From: Eudromia elegans
Lineage: Eukaryota > Chordata > Aves > Tinamiformes > Tinamidae
DNA: 64,000 nt
NCBI GenBank assembly: GCA_003342815.1
Contig: PTEX01000060.1
Span: 2,079,849-2,143,848 of the forward strand
Direction of reading: 5' to 3'
A program made the translations under genes and the position numbers. The notes under the pieces are model-generated. The model was not told the origin of the DNA. It ran no database searches and worked only from the letters and a program-made list of their open reading frames with translations. Positions 51,021-63,275 of this stretch are shown piece after piece. The first letter of the stretch is position 1. Each line of letters begins with the position of its first letter.

Positions 51021-51091
51021 AGCTGGTTGTGAATTTTATATATATAAAATTATAAATTATAAAATTATATATATAAAATTCACAACCAGCT
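51021..51091. repeat. 71-bp near-perfect palindrome
   Basis: The arms start AGCTGGTTGTGAATTTTATA at 51021 and end with the complement at 51091. The outer 27 base pairs (51021-51047 with 51065-51091) match without a mismatch. Continuing inward, only two pairs (positions 28 and 29) fail, and pairs 30-35 match again. In all, 33 of 35 possible pairs are complementary about a single central base at 51056. The GC-containing ends (AGCTGGTTGTG) cannot be explained by TA repeats alone, so this is a true inverted duplication. A transcript would form a stem of about microRNA-precursor length, but with an AT-only centre. Confidence 0.95.
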
Positions 51092-51170
51092 AGTCTCCCA
51101 AAATCCTCTAATACAGTTTAATTTATTCTCTAGATAATAACTTGTGGAAAAGATTATGAAATACAAAATA

Positions 51171-51370
51171 TCATAGAATCATAGAATCATAGAATGGCTA
51201 GGGTTGGAAGGGACCTCTAGAGGTCATCTAGTCCAACCCCCCTGCACACGCAGGGTCTCCTACAGCATGTGGCACAGGATTGTGTCCAAGTGGGTTTTGA
51301 AGATCTCCAGAGAAGGAGACTCCACCACCTCTCTGGGCAGCCTGTTCCAATGCTCTGTCACCCTCACTGT
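51171..51370 (-). mobile_element. CR1 LINE, reversed 3' fragment, 200 bp
   Basis: On the - strand: three tandem CATAGAAT tail units (51172-51195), 'ggttggaagggacctctag', 'aggtcatctagtccaacccc', the stem 'ctgcacacgcagggtctcc', then the end of ORF2 up to 'ctctgtcaccctcac'. The 'gtgtgcaggg' stem version places it with the 40.5 kb copy. It overlaps the part kept by the 48.9-50.4 kb element, so it is a separate insertion rather than that element's lost tail. Open frames here are antisense to ORF2. Confidence 0.95.
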
Positions 51371-51447
51371 TATTTACTATCTTATTTACTATTAATTACT
51401 ATTAATTTACTATTAATTACTATTAATTTAATATTTACTATCTTATT
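51371..51447. repeat. AT-rich minisatellite (TTACTATTAA)n
   Basis: About seven imperfect units of TTACTATTAA/TTACTATCTTA directly abutting the 5' end of the reversed CR1 fragment. It may have grown from sequence at the insertion joint. Confidence 0.85.
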
Positions 51448-53473
51448 TTGTATGGATGTCTAGATAGGTTTTAATGTTTTTCAAACAAGAAATTTTCAAT
51501 AAAGTGCTGGAAAAAATATGACTTAATATATCATGTTAAAGCACAGTAAATGTTTCCAGTGTTTCATCCCATAAAATATGAAGGCATATTGATCTTATTA
51601 GTAGAGTAAAAGAATAGAAGTTGCTTCAAGTGATTCTGAATCTGTGATAATTTGTTTAGCTGGAACTTGAATTACTTGCTTTTTAAAAAATTGATTTTTA
51701 ATATAAATATTCTTTATGTGCTGAAGGTAAAAGCATTACACTAGATATATGTGTCTAAAAGCCATTATTTCAGATTTATGGACTATAACACTATTATAGT
51801 ATATAACCTTTTAGGTTAACTTGTTACTTGTTGAGATTTAAGAGATGTAAAAAGAAAATGATTAGAGGTAATGTGCTGTGCTGAACTTTTGGCTCAGTGT
51901 GGAAATTGTGGTGCTTGATAAGTCTGTCAGGGGACAGGACCATTGGTGCTTATGCAGTGTAGTCATAGCTGGGGCTTTGGCCCCTAGGATCACTGCAGTT
52001 CCAGGTACCTTCTCTTGTCTCCATCCAAAGCAAACAAAACCCACTATCCCAAATGGAAATCAAGCACAAGAAAGACCCTCCTTCTGAACCCTGAGGGGTC
52101 GCAGTTCAGGTCCAGGTTTCCTCAGACTTTCCTGCGTAGCAGCAGTTTTGTAGCAGATTTACAGATAGGACAGCACCTGCAGACAGGCAGTGGGATTTTC
52201 ACAACATTCCATCCCCTCAAAAGCCAGGTTATCAATTGGCCTCTGAACACCTGAAACCTTGAACCCAGCTGTGTTCATTGATTAACTGAAGTTAACATAC
52301 ATGCTCTCTCCATACATTTATTCTCCATTTGGCAAATGGAATAAATCCTGCCTCTTCCTAACCTTTGTTTGTCATATATATTTACCTTACAAAATTGGAA
52401 AAGAAAAACCATTCTCAATAGGCTCTGTTGTGACTATAGTCTGTAGCGCAATGTGAGTAATGGTCTATGTTTCAATACTTTCCATATTGACTGTAACACA
52501 GACATTTCCCCCTTCTTTCTGTCAAAACTCAGTCTGTTTCTACTTTAAAAAGTCAGCAATGATCCACATGCTCTCTTATTTTCTAAACTGTCCCTTTTCA
52601 GCAAACTATTTGACAAACAGACTTCAGAAAACTCTGAAGAAAAATGTCTGGACTTTGCTATCTAACCATAATTTCCCCTACCCATGGCACCAATTAGTCC
52701 TTATGCACCTCCCAGAAGTAAAATTCTCCATTCACCTCAACTTGTCTGCTTCTTAGACATTGCTGTGGTGTCTGTAGACAATTTCTACCTTATTTGCAAA
52801 AAAACCCATAGTTTTGAAATGTTTCTTTTACAGTTAATTCAGGAAGTCAATCGCTTTGCAAAGGCACAGAGAAGTCTGTGCACAATCCTCCATGCACAAG
52901 GAGCAGCAGACAGAGCATTAAGTGGAGAATGGGAACTAATATAACAAAAGGAAAAATAAATGCTGTCAAAATGAGCAATATTCACCTATGCTGTAGTTAT
53001 CGCTTCTCTCCCAGTGTCTGCTGAGTCTAATGCCCGTTTCCACTAGCACAACAAGATCCAATTTTGTCCACTGAAATTGTCATTAAGGGATTTGGACAAG
53101 ACTTCTTTCAAACCTTGTTTAAAATGACAGGCATTTCAATTCAGAGCAGTAGAATACACAGGAAGGCTGTGTAGTCTGCTTCTCATTCCCTCCTGAATGC
53201 AATCTATGACTCTTCTGGAAAGAGGTGTCCTTTCTTTCGTCTATTGTCTAGCACTTTTGCATGCCAATAAAAGATAGATATTGATCAGAAAGCATCTAAT
53301 GAGACTGCAGAATGTCTCACTGCTGTTCACAAAAAATATTCTGCCAATACAGTTCATAAACCATCATGAAACAAGCTACCAGAATTTGAGGTCAGCCTAG
53401 AGATCATGAGATAAAGACCTTAGAGATTCTGTATTTGCCTATGGTGTGAAAATGTTTAGGTTCATATTGTCCT
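51448..53473. other. Unannotated stretch
   Basis: No gene or recognised repeat in about 2 kb. The 51880-52260 part is richer in G+C and has open frames on both strands (60-79 codons), none recognisable. The remainder is AT-rich unique sequence. Confidence 0.45.
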
Positions 53474-54010
53474 GTGAGGGAGGTGATCCTTCCCCTCCAC
53501 TCAGCCCTGGTAAGGTCATATCTAGACTGCAGGGTTCAGTGCTGGACTCCCCAGTGCTAGAGAGACATGGACAGACTGGAGCAGGTTCAGCAAAGAGCCA
53601 TGACAGCGGCTAAGGACTAGAGCATCTGTCACATGAAGCAGAGAACCTGTTTACCCTGGGGAAGAGACGGCTCAGAGGGATCTTACTGATGAGTGCCAAT
53701 ATCTGATGAGGGGGATAAAGAAGATGGAGGAAAAGAGGCTTTCAACACAAGTTGAAATACAGGAAATTCCATTCAATATGAGGAAAAAAAAAAAAAGAGA
53801 GAGAGAGAGAGAAAGAGAAAAAAACAGTTTATTGTGGGAGTGATTAAGCGTAGGAACAGGTTGCCCATAGAGGTTGTGTGAAAAGATCTTGTATATATTT
53901 AAAATCTCACTGGACACAGCCATGAGAAACTTGCTCTAGGTTACTCTGCTTTGAGCAGGTGGGTTGGACTAGACAGTCTCTTAAGGACTCTTCCTCTCTC
54001 ATCAATATTG
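53474..54010 (+). mobile_element. CR1 LINE, old copy with internal simple repeat
   Basis: A diverged CR1 that starts in ORF2 at 'gtgagggaggtgatccttcc' followed by 'cctccactcagccctggtaa' (the [14 protein letters not shown]-coding region), continues through 'ctccccagtgctagagagac', 'cagcaaagagccatgacag' and 'ggaacaggttgcccatagag', and ends with 'gggttggactagacagtctc' and a degraded tail. Many differences from the young copies show it is old, and the frame is broken many times. An A13 plus (GA)n run (53783-53825) sits where younger copies have ordinary sequence, so it expanded after insertion. Confidence 0.88.
53783..53825 (+). repeat. A13-(GA)n simple repeat inside CR1
   Basis: Thirteen A, then about nine GA units, then an A-rich end. 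It lies inside the 53.5 kb CR1, at about the point where the youngest copies read 'aacttgaggaagaat'. It probably grew by slippage from that A-rich ORF2 sequence. Confidence 0.9.
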
Positions 54011-56530
54011 TAACAAAATCAGGATTACAACTGCTGCAGCCACTTAAAAAAAAAAAAAAGAGGTCAAAAAGCTCGTAATAAAATTGTAAAATAGGCAATG
54101 CCAATTTTGACAAGTCAGCCTCACTGGAGCTGTTTTAGCTCTGAGCCTCACACAAGTGATTCTTGAAAGTAAATTGTTTGCCTTTGTAGGTACAAGTTGA
54201 CAGGTAGAGATATACTCCTTACAAAATCTGGGAGTGATATTCACACAACAAGGACTTTCCACAGCATTACAAAGAGTTGGGATGAGGCCCATACTGTATT
54301 CAGTGGGAGGTTTGATTGACAATGCCAGTACTAAAAATTTAATAGTAGTCTTGATATTTTTAGTCATGTATATTAGGAATCACTCAGAAGTGCAGAATTG
54401 GAGAGCATCTCTTTTCACTAGAGACTTGTGTGTGTAGACTTGAAAGGTAAGTTTAGTCAAATCTACATTGCTGTATTTGTTAGTTAGTCTTTCTTTTTGT
54501 AAACTCTTCCAATTTTAGTCAAAAGTCCTGCATTTTTTTGTGTTCTGAAGGGAAACTTTCTTTCCTGAAGGGGAACAGAAGAAGCAGTGATAAAAGGTTA
54601 TGGTTATGAGTTAAGTTTTATATAACTTCACAAAAGTACAGATCACACAACAACATGTATTTTGTAAGAAGTCCTATGGGAGACACTCATCCCACCAGTA
54701 GTGCAAAAAAAGTCTCACAGGATCACAGTGATGTACTGAAGTTTTGTTAACTACTAGAGACAGGTGTTATAAAGCACAGTCAAGAATACCAAAATTAACC
54801 TGCAGTGAGTATGTGGCAGCTATAACAAACAGATTCTCCCTGCACGTATGCCAGTTTTAAATGAGTATGACTGATGGTTTGTGTGGAGTTAATTCAAATT
54901 AAGTGGGATGAAGGTTTCCCATCTCCAGCATCTCTCAATATAGCTCCAGAACATGAAGTACAGAGCGTTGGTAAACACTCTCAGTTCAAAAGAATGATCT
55001 GATTTTGTTCCAGCATCCCACTGGCCCCCACCTTATCTCCAGACTCCTAACACAAGCATTCCTACAGGATTGTGCGGGAAGGACTAGATGGCCTTTGCCA
55101 GGCAGGGTAGTTACATATTTTGGTGTACCCACCTTCATGCCATAATCAAGAATGGTGTTGCAGCCTTCACCATGTGAAATCTGAGAGCAAAAAGAAATAA
55201 TTAAGCCACACTGGTAAGGATGAATGTGGATATTACCGGGTATTTCAATAATCCCGTCGTGCCAACAACTTTGAAATGTGTTTGTCAACACTGCACCTTG
55301 AGATTTTCTTAAAAGGACTTATCAGAATACATACAAAAAGCATGACAAATCAAGCTCAACAAAAAATCACATCTTCCCTGGAGGAAGATAAGTCAAAATA
55401 AGCTACTCTGTCTTTAACCACAGTATCCCACTGAGGAAACTATCCCAAGGAAGCCAATGCAGTTTTGTTTAAACCATTAGAAAGCATGTCACTTCAGATA
55501 CTTCAGTTTTACTGTTTCTTTGAATGACTTTTCAGGATATGTTTCACTGATTCATCCTAGCAACTTTGTGAAAGCAGATATTGCTAGCTACTTTTTTCTT
55601 GCACTTTGGGTTTTTATGAGTTAACACACAAATCCATTAGTTTCTGTTGCCAGACAATCTAATCTTAATTTTATTATGACAACTGGAATTTTATTATAAT
55701 TTTAAATTGGACAGTGGGTGCTAGAATCTGCAATTTTCCTCGACTTCAGGATTTAGATCAGTCAATTAATGAAGTGTATAAATAGCTCATGACTGATGTT
55801 TGATATGTACAATTTTCTTGAAAATGTTTATTTTAAGGTCAGATTCACTGAGATACTTCAAAACAACCCAGATTTTCATATTTTTGAGAATTTAAAGGCA
55901 AAAAAAGTAAATTGGTTAAGGGGAAGTTAGAATTTCATTGAATTATCATCTCAAATTTAAGAGAGTTCATTTAGATCTAGGAAATAAAGTTCCTAAGAGA
56001 CGGTCAGACGTGCTATCACTAGATGGAAACAATCTTGACATTAATTTGGGTTCAGAAGGAAGTACCTGATGGGCCATGTTGAGTTTAGAATGAATAATGT
56101 TATAGGGCACTAAAAAACGAGTGTGCCCAGCTCAAAAGTGTAGAACAAGGAAATCAGTAATATCAGAAAGCAGGAAGGATGCAGAGGAGGAAGAGGCAGC
56201 GGGAAGAAGTCCTTAATTCCCTAGCTGTAAGTGATGTTGATAGATAAGAGTCAGCAGAGGTCACGAGTAAGAGATGAAGATGTTATGGATATTGAGTGCA
56301 TTGGAAGGAAAGAGACTTTGCAAATTTGACTCCATAACTGGGAAACCTAATAAAAGAGTTTTCAAAACATGAAAACATCTAGTCCAGTTAAATGGAGGCA
56401 AAAGCAAAGAGGTGATGTAGTCATCCTGTCAAAAGCACAATAATAAGGCTGCCACTGACAACAAAATCTCAGGTCCTCCACCTTCAGAAACAAGCTAGAA
56501 TTGTCAAGGGCTGCTGTTGTTGCTGGAGAG
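54011..56530. other. AT-rich stretch, no gene seen
   Basis: About 2.5 kb. A run of A lies at 54046-54058. A 'gggaaggactagatggcctt' stretch at 55077-55096 is reminiscent of a CR1 3' end, but nothing around it continues the match. No exon recognised. Confidence 0.45.
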
Positions 56531-56707
56531 AATCATATAATCACAGAATGACTGAGGTTGGAAGGGACCTTTGGAGATCATCTAGTTCAAGCACCCTGCA
56601 GAAGCAGGGTCAGTGCATGTTACACGGGATCATGTCCAGGTAGGTTTTGAATGTCTCCAGGGAAGGAGGCTCTACAGTTTCTCTAGGAAACCTGACTCAG
56701 TTCTTTC
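56531..56707 (-). mobile_element. CR1 LINE, 3' fragment, 177 bp
   Basis: On the - strand: the tail 'aatcatataatcacagaatg', 'aggttggaagggacctttgg', 'agatcatctagttcaagcac', then 'ccaggtaggttttgaatgtc' and 'tccagggaaggaggctctac', ending in degraded 'ctgactcagttctttc'. It is moderately diverged. A + strand frame over it (56613-56822) is partly antisense ORF2 and not a gene. Confidence 0.93.
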
Positions 56708-59700
56708 TTTTAGAAGACTATATGCCATCATTCATTCTGCACATCCATACAACATACGCCTACAGAAAATAAAGCTATTCAGAAATCAGAAAAAAAAATC
56801 CATGGAGGAAAGAAGCAATTAATGTACAATATGCCTAACTGACCATAAAATTATATGTGACAGATAACAAAGATAGTGTCAGTCACAGCAGGAAAAAGTT
56901 CAGATGGGTCATGCGTCACTGGTCATACTGCTCGGAGCTTGCTTTTGTGCACATCAGTGTACACATATGTATGGGGGAAACAGAGAAATGCCTGTATTTT
57001 TTGTATACCTCACAGTGTTGTAGAATATACACTGTAAATAAAGGAAGCCGTAATTAATGCATTTTGGGTTCAAGGTGGTAAAAAAAAAAAGGGCACCCAT
57101 TACCACCCTACAAGCAGTACGTCAGTGTTGTTCTAGCTTGTTGTTTGCCAGCTCCCTTAATAAAGGCAACAATTCAGCTAGTGGGACAGGCAGATTTGGG
57201 GAGGGAAGAGAATGTTCTACATCTCTCTCAGCATGTTTACTGTCTTGCAAAATTCAGATAATTGTTCTTTATTTAGGGAAGAATAATGACATCTTTCTAA
57301 AATGAGATAAAACGAAAGGAGAGTAGTCAGCCTTGACTGCAGAATTATAGGTGGCAGCATGTCATTTGCCATGTCAAGGCTGTTAAAGATGTCTAGCTCA
57401 TGTCTGTTGCATGCCATTCTCGCAGATTTAATGGCTTAGCATTTGTGCTTCCGTAAGAGTAATATAGAAATAATTAATTAGGAGTGTTACCAAGCAACAT
57501 CTTCAATGAATGCTTTTGATCTGTTACAAATAATTCTTCTGTGGAGAAAAAAAAATAAAAAACCTATAAATGCACACTTCATGCACTTTAGCAGTGAACA
57601 TGCACAATAGTGGTGATTTTTTTTATTGATGTACCTTATTCTCTTCTCTCATAAAAAGAAGCTTTCTTGCTTCTGCATCCATGGATTATGGCACACACCA
57701 GGGTCTTTTGCATGTTCTAGTCCTCTTGTAACTTTCATGGGTTTATCTCCCATCGTGTACTTTAAGGGTTCTCTCTAAATCTCCTGTTTGGTTGCAAAAC
57801 AGAAGATCATTCTTAGCCATCTTAAAGCTCCTCATCACCCTCTCATTTCACTGACAAATTAGGATAGCCTTAAGTTTTGCACATTAAAAGCTAAATACCA
57901 ATGAAAACCATGCATTTTATAAACTGGAATGAAGCTGGGCAAGCCTGGGTTTTCACCCTTCCTCCTACTAAGAAGAGATTACCTTCAGGGTCTCTTGACT
58001 GCAAATCTTACCCTGTCATAATCTCATAATCTATACAGTATTATTATTTCATATTCAAGACATTAAAATGTATAAATTATCTTGCTTTTTATTATTTTTT
58101 ATTTTTTACTTATAAAGAGCGATCACACCTCCCAGAACAAAATTTTAATGACCGTTTGCTAATTGGGAAGGTGAGCACAATACATTTATGTTCACTTTGT
58201 GAAGTTTGACAGTTGAGCAGCATATATCATTTTATGTTACTGGTCAACAACATAGGCAGCTTACAATAAGGAAAATAAATGTTGAGAAATTAATAAATGC
58301 CCAAGATCTCTTAAGTATGTGTCATTTTCTTATAATTAAGGATCTCAGTCAGGGTGGGATGTTCAACTTGATCTTTTATGCAGATCTGATTAAATGGACA
58401 GTTGGAGTTGGTGATTTAATTTTCACTGAAAAAGTGAACAACCAGTGCTCACCTGCTTGCTTTATAAAACTCCATAGATTCCTCACCCCTATTCACAGTA
58501 TATGTATATCTTATACAACATTAGCTTTTCATATTTCCTTTTCTATGATTTTGTTGCTATGGAAAAATTCCCCACGGAGTTGGTGGCCATGACTCAAAAG
58601 CACCAAAAGCGTTTGAATGTGCAGCACTCAATTCTTCACAACAGTTTGGAATAATGCTAAAGAAATGCAAGGGAAAACTGAGTTTATAAAGAGATCTCGG
58701 CTCCTCCATATCTGAGAAGGCTCACATTTCAACTTTTGCATTTTTATCTTAGCAAAAGATAGACAGTTTCTGTAATCTTTCTTTTACTAAAGTTTCCCCA
58801 AAAGCTTAACAAATTAAAGAACATTTTCAAATATTACTTGTCAAGCACAGGTGCACAGCTGCTCCTGGAGCGGATTTGACAGCAACTCTTTGATACCAGC
58901 TTGCTACTAGTTGTCTTTTCAGGAAATGAAAAATAAAATTTCGAAAGTCATCATCCAATTAATGTTTCTGTGTCTGGATAGAGCTTGAAGACAAACTTTG
59001 ACTGACCTGTAAGGGGCTGTAGGACTCTTGAAGGGCACAGCATATGGTCATGGAGCTCCATCTCATTGGAAAGCAGTGCCTCTTTCCATTTCCACCATGC
59101 CATCCTGACACAACAGGGTGCCCCACAGTCCTGATTCTGCTGGGTGAGAAGCACAAAGCTGATGACTGTATTTTTATTCTACAAATTATTATTACTTCAG
59201 AATTAAAAATGACTTCAGAAAAAAAAAAAAAAAGGAGATTTCTGATAGATGGAGAAGGTTAAGGAAAAAATAAGTAAAAACAATCAGAAAAAAATACTTA
59301 GAATATTTTCCATCTTAGAGCTCAATTATCAGTTCATCCATTACTTCTATAAAGATTTTTTTCCCAAAAGTTGGAAATCTTGCTTATTATATCACTACCT
59401 CCTTCTATTCCCCTGTAGTCACATCTTTTCTTCCCATATTGCCTTAAGTATAGAAATGTCATATGTGTGTCTTGATGCTCACATTATTTAAGCACCCTAC
59501 CTAGCAATTACTCTAGTTTCCATTCTATTATTTTTATCTGCTCTGTGATTTCAGATTGAAGGTCTGACATAGCATCTGGGTTTGCTCTCACCTTTAGCCA
59601 AAAATAACAAAACAAAATGTTAACATGTTATAATAACAAAAATAGCATGACATAACATGACATAACCTAGTATAGCATAATGTAGATTATATACCCACAA

Positions 59701-60349
59701 GATTATACTCGCTATATAAAAAATAGAGTGTAAAATATTAATAAAATAGAGTATAAAATATAAAATATAAAAATATTTCCACATGAAAATGTCAGGTTTT
59801 GGAACAGAAATGTTCCAATGACCTAAATGACAGAAATTTAAATTTATCACAAGGAAGATTTTTTCTGTGCTGTGAGGCATTTGTGTTTCTGAATTTGAAC
59901 CCTTTATCTGTACTACCTTTTGCATTTCACTTCTCGTGCCACAAAAATAGATATTATAGTCCTAGCAAAATGAGAAGAAAATCCTTGTGATCAAATATGG
60001 CACCAATATGGCAAGCACTAGCTAAGCACCCAGCCTGTAACTTTTCCTAAATTAAATTTCTTTAATGATAAGGGGACAAAATAGTTCATTGCAAGTGAAG
60101 AGTGTTCTCTAACTATTGCACTCATTTTATTATCCCCGTCATCATTCTGACCTAACACAATCTACAAATAATTCAAATCTCATTTCCAATCTGAGCAGCA
60201 CATATAGAGATGCAGTACAGATGAAGGCATTTAATATGCTTTTCTATGGATTTTCCCACGATGGTATTTGGAATACAGCATTCAACTCTAGGCATGTTAG
60301 TAGTTTTCTGAGAGCCAAAGATGAGATGATGTTGGCTGGATGGTAGACC
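56708..60349. other. AT-rich stretch, no gene seen
   Basis: About 3.6 kb. The longest frame here (58206-58592, +, about 128 codons) has no ATG at its start, being opened by TTG, and matches no family I recognise; its hydrophobic, Ile/Phe-rich end is typical of AT-rich non-coding frames. Short TA/ATAAAATA-type repeats occupy 59630-59775, and a 14-base A run lies at 59219-59233. Confidence 0.5.
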
Positions 60350-61050
60350 TCAGAGGGTTGAGTCTATTTGGAAGCCTGTGGCCATTAGTGTCCCCCAGGG
60401 ATCAGTACTGGGCTTGGTACTGTTCAACATATTCATCAGTGATGTGGATGAGAGCACAGAGTGCACCCTGACCAAGTCTGCAGATGATACCAAACTGGGT
60501 CAAGTGAACGACACTGCAGAGGGCTGTGCTGCCATCCAGAGGGACATGGACAGGATGGAGAGTTGGGCAGAGAGGAATCTCATGAGGTTCAATAAGGACA
60601 AGTGCAAGGTCCTGCACCAGGGCAGGAATAACCCTAGGCACCAGTACAAATTAGAGGTTGATCTGCTGGAAAGTAGCTCTGTGAAGGCGGATTTGAGAGT
60701 CCTGGTTGACAACAACTTACCCATGAGGCAGCAATGTGCCCTTGTGGCCAAGAAGGCCAATGGGATCCTGGCTGCATCAGGAGGAGTGTTGCCAGCAGGT
60801 CGAAGGAAGGGATCCTGCCCCTCTACTCAGCCCTGGTGAGGCCACACCTGGAGTATTGTGTGTAGTTCTGCGCTCCCCAGTACAAGAGGGACATGGAGCT
60901 TCTAGAGAGGGTCCAGCGTAGAGCAAAGCAAACCATTAAGAGACTTGAACATCTATCTTATGAGGTAGAAAAATGTTCCTGTGTAGCCTGGAGAAAAGAA
61001 GATTGAGGAGATCTGATCAATATGTATAGGTACCCAAGGGAAGAATGTAA
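60350..61050 (+). pseudogene. CR1 ORF2 remnant, frameshifted
   Basis: The frame from about 60350 to 60839 codes for motif B ([19 protein letters not shown]), motif C with the Phe changed (SADD instead of FADD, about 60482), an [20 protein letters not shown] segment, and [16 protein letters not shown]. Near 60768 two bases are missing compared with the 40.5 kb copy ('ggctgcatc' against 'ggggtgcatt'), which shifts the frame. In the corrected reading position a Gln codon has also become TAG at 60863. The element is not functional. Confidence 0.88.
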
Positions 61051-61247
61051 AGTAAAAATGGGGTCAAACTCTTCTTGGTAGTGGCCACCTGGTAGTGGCT
61101 GTGGAGTCTCCTTCTCTGGAGATCTTCAAAACCCGCCTGGATGCCACCCTGTACTCTGTGCTCTGGATGTCCCTGCTGGAACAGGGGGGTTGGACTAGGT
61201 GATGGCTAGAGGTCCCTTCCAGCCTCAACCATTTTGTGACTCTGTGA
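60350..61247 (+). mobile_element. CR1 LINE, about 0.9 kb, with internal deletion
   Basis: A CR1 that begins in ORF2 around the ESIWKP segment before motif B and ends in a normal tail: 'tgctggaacaggggggttgg', 'actaggtgatggctagaggt', CTTCCAGCCTC and a degraded ATTTTGTGACTCTGTG. Between 'ttggtagtggccacc' (about 61090) and 'ctgtggagtctccttctc' (about 61099) roughly 150 bp present in the 40.5 kb copy is missing. It belongs to the older subfamily with a 'ctggaacagggg' stem. Confidence 0.93.
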
Positions 61248-63275
61248 AGGCAATAGGCAAAGTTCATATTATATGTAGTTTATTAGTTTATGTATGTTAT
61301 GGTCTATCTTTTATCCAATGTGATTTGTCTTTTTTTTACAGCATTCTGGGAAGGAAAAGGTTCAGCTATCAGGGAGGTGTCAAAATGAGTCTCAGCAACA
61401 AACCAAGTGTCCTGATAATATGTTAAAAAATGAAGTAGCAACCAATAGTGGATATGAAACATCCTAATTTATTTGAAGGCCTGTATTCTGGCTATTTAAT
61501 ATCTCATCTTGACAGATGAAATAACTTTCCTGCCAATTAAAACAAATGTTCTTGCTTCTGTTCTTTTCAGATGTTTCAGGAATGATGAAACTTTGTGGAA
61601 GGATAGCAATTACTGACATATATCTGAAGAAGAATGTTTTGAAGGAAGAGAATCTTCTTGCCCCTAGTAAGACCTTGCCCTCCTTTCTGAAATAAATGGA
61701 AATTTTGCTAAAACTCTAATGGGAGCAGGATCTATCCATTAGGCAACATCAGCAAATTCAGTCCAGGTTAGAAGACACCAGAGTTTATTATTGCAGAGAA
61801 CAGACATTTTCTATTTTATGAACACCATTTTATTCCTTCTTTCATAGGATTTCTTTGCAAGTAGAACACTCAATTTAACTATTCTATCCATGAGCAGCTA
61901 AGTACTGTACTGCCAATTCTCAATGGGGTAGTTCAGAATCGGTGATTGACTACATAGCTATAATTTTAAAAAGATTAGTTCACTGGTGACCTAAATACCT
62001 ACACAGTGGCAAATTGAAAAAATGTTCCTAGGCAACAAGAACCTATTGACACAACGAAAATTCCTTCTTCAAAAATTGTTATCCAAAGCAAAGCAGCAAA
62101 AAGTATATATCAGTTTTGAAGGAGAAAATGAAGATGAGCACAAAACGTATTTAGCTTTTCAAAACTCGTTGTGTATATTCATACAATTCTGGGTGGTTTT
62201 TTTTTTTTTTCATGAATGAAAGACCTTTAGGAAAGAAACAGAAGTGATGAAACGTGTTATATGGAAAAGAAAGGAGACCCAACTGCTGCAAAAGGGATAG
62301 ATCAAACTACTGCCAGATCTCATCAGAAACATGGCCTTTCTCACAAAAAGACCCTGATACCCTGGAGTTACTTAAGACAGCAGTTTCTCAAGGCTAAAAG
62401 TAACCTTAACAGTTGTTGTCAAAGTACAGTTCTGGGTTACTGCAATAATACTGCACTGAGTGTTCCCTAACAAACAGAAGCATTTCAGTAGCAGACTGAA
62501 CACTTACTATACAGCATCTTGGAAGTGTCGTTTGAAGACAGAAGTAGCATGTTAGCAATAGGAACATATTTTTCGTGATGTAATGACCCAGTGCTGAGCC
62601 CTGATATCTTCCATTAAGAACTAAAATAAACAAATTAGCTGGCTGCTAGAAATGATGATGTTTTCTACATGTTTTCTACATATTTTCTAGTAATTTTATA
62701 AAAGAAATAAGAAGCCTGCACACTTTAACCCCTCTCTGTATCCCACAGGAAGCAACAACATTGCCTGTTTCTGACACCATGTTCTGTTCCATATGTATCA
62801 GACCAGTTCTTTCAAATTTTCTGGCTGATTATGATAAGAGTCAAATTGAAAGCTATTGTTCTCAGCCTGTTCATGTCCTGAAATGTGCTCCTTCTTGTGC
62901 AGATCAGAAGGAGAGGTTGTGTGCTGAAAGCCTATCTGTTTTTCTTCCAGTTCTATTAGTGTAAAAAAAAAATACTACTTCTCTCTCCCATGCTTCCTCA
63001 TGGACAGAATAATGCTTCCCAGTATGACACTGGGGATGTGTTCACTAAGAACTGGTAAATCAAAAATAATCTTAGTTTATAAACTCTTAGAAATAACTTT
63101 ATATTTATAGTGCACTGCCTAGACTTCACACTCAAACGTACATGCTTTTATTTTCTCTACTTTCAGCCTTTTCCCACCAGAGGGGCTTTTTTTTAGTAGA
63201 AATTGATGAAATATTGTCCTTTTTAAAACTAGCACTTCTTGAAGCTGTCTATACTAGAAACTGGTATGTATATAT
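61248..63275. other. AT-rich stretch, no gene seen
   Basis: About 2 kb with no recognised exon, RNA gene or transposon. A 14-base T run lies at 62197-62210. Open frames are 65-75 codons and unlike any family I know. Confidence 0.45.

Noticed and set aside
51171-51370. The reversed CR1 fragment as the lost, flipped 3' tail of the 48.9-50.4 kb CR1
   Set aside because: It contains ORF2-end sequence that the 48.9-50.4 kb element still has, so the two overlap and must be separate insertions.
55077-55120. 'gggaaggactagatggcctt' as another CR1 3' end
   Set aside because: Only about 20 bases resemble CR1, with neither the upstream stem nor the tail repeats.
58206-58592. 128-codon frame on the + strand
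   Set aside because: It is opened by TTG instead of ATG, its composition is that of AT-rich non-coding DNA, and I recognise no family.
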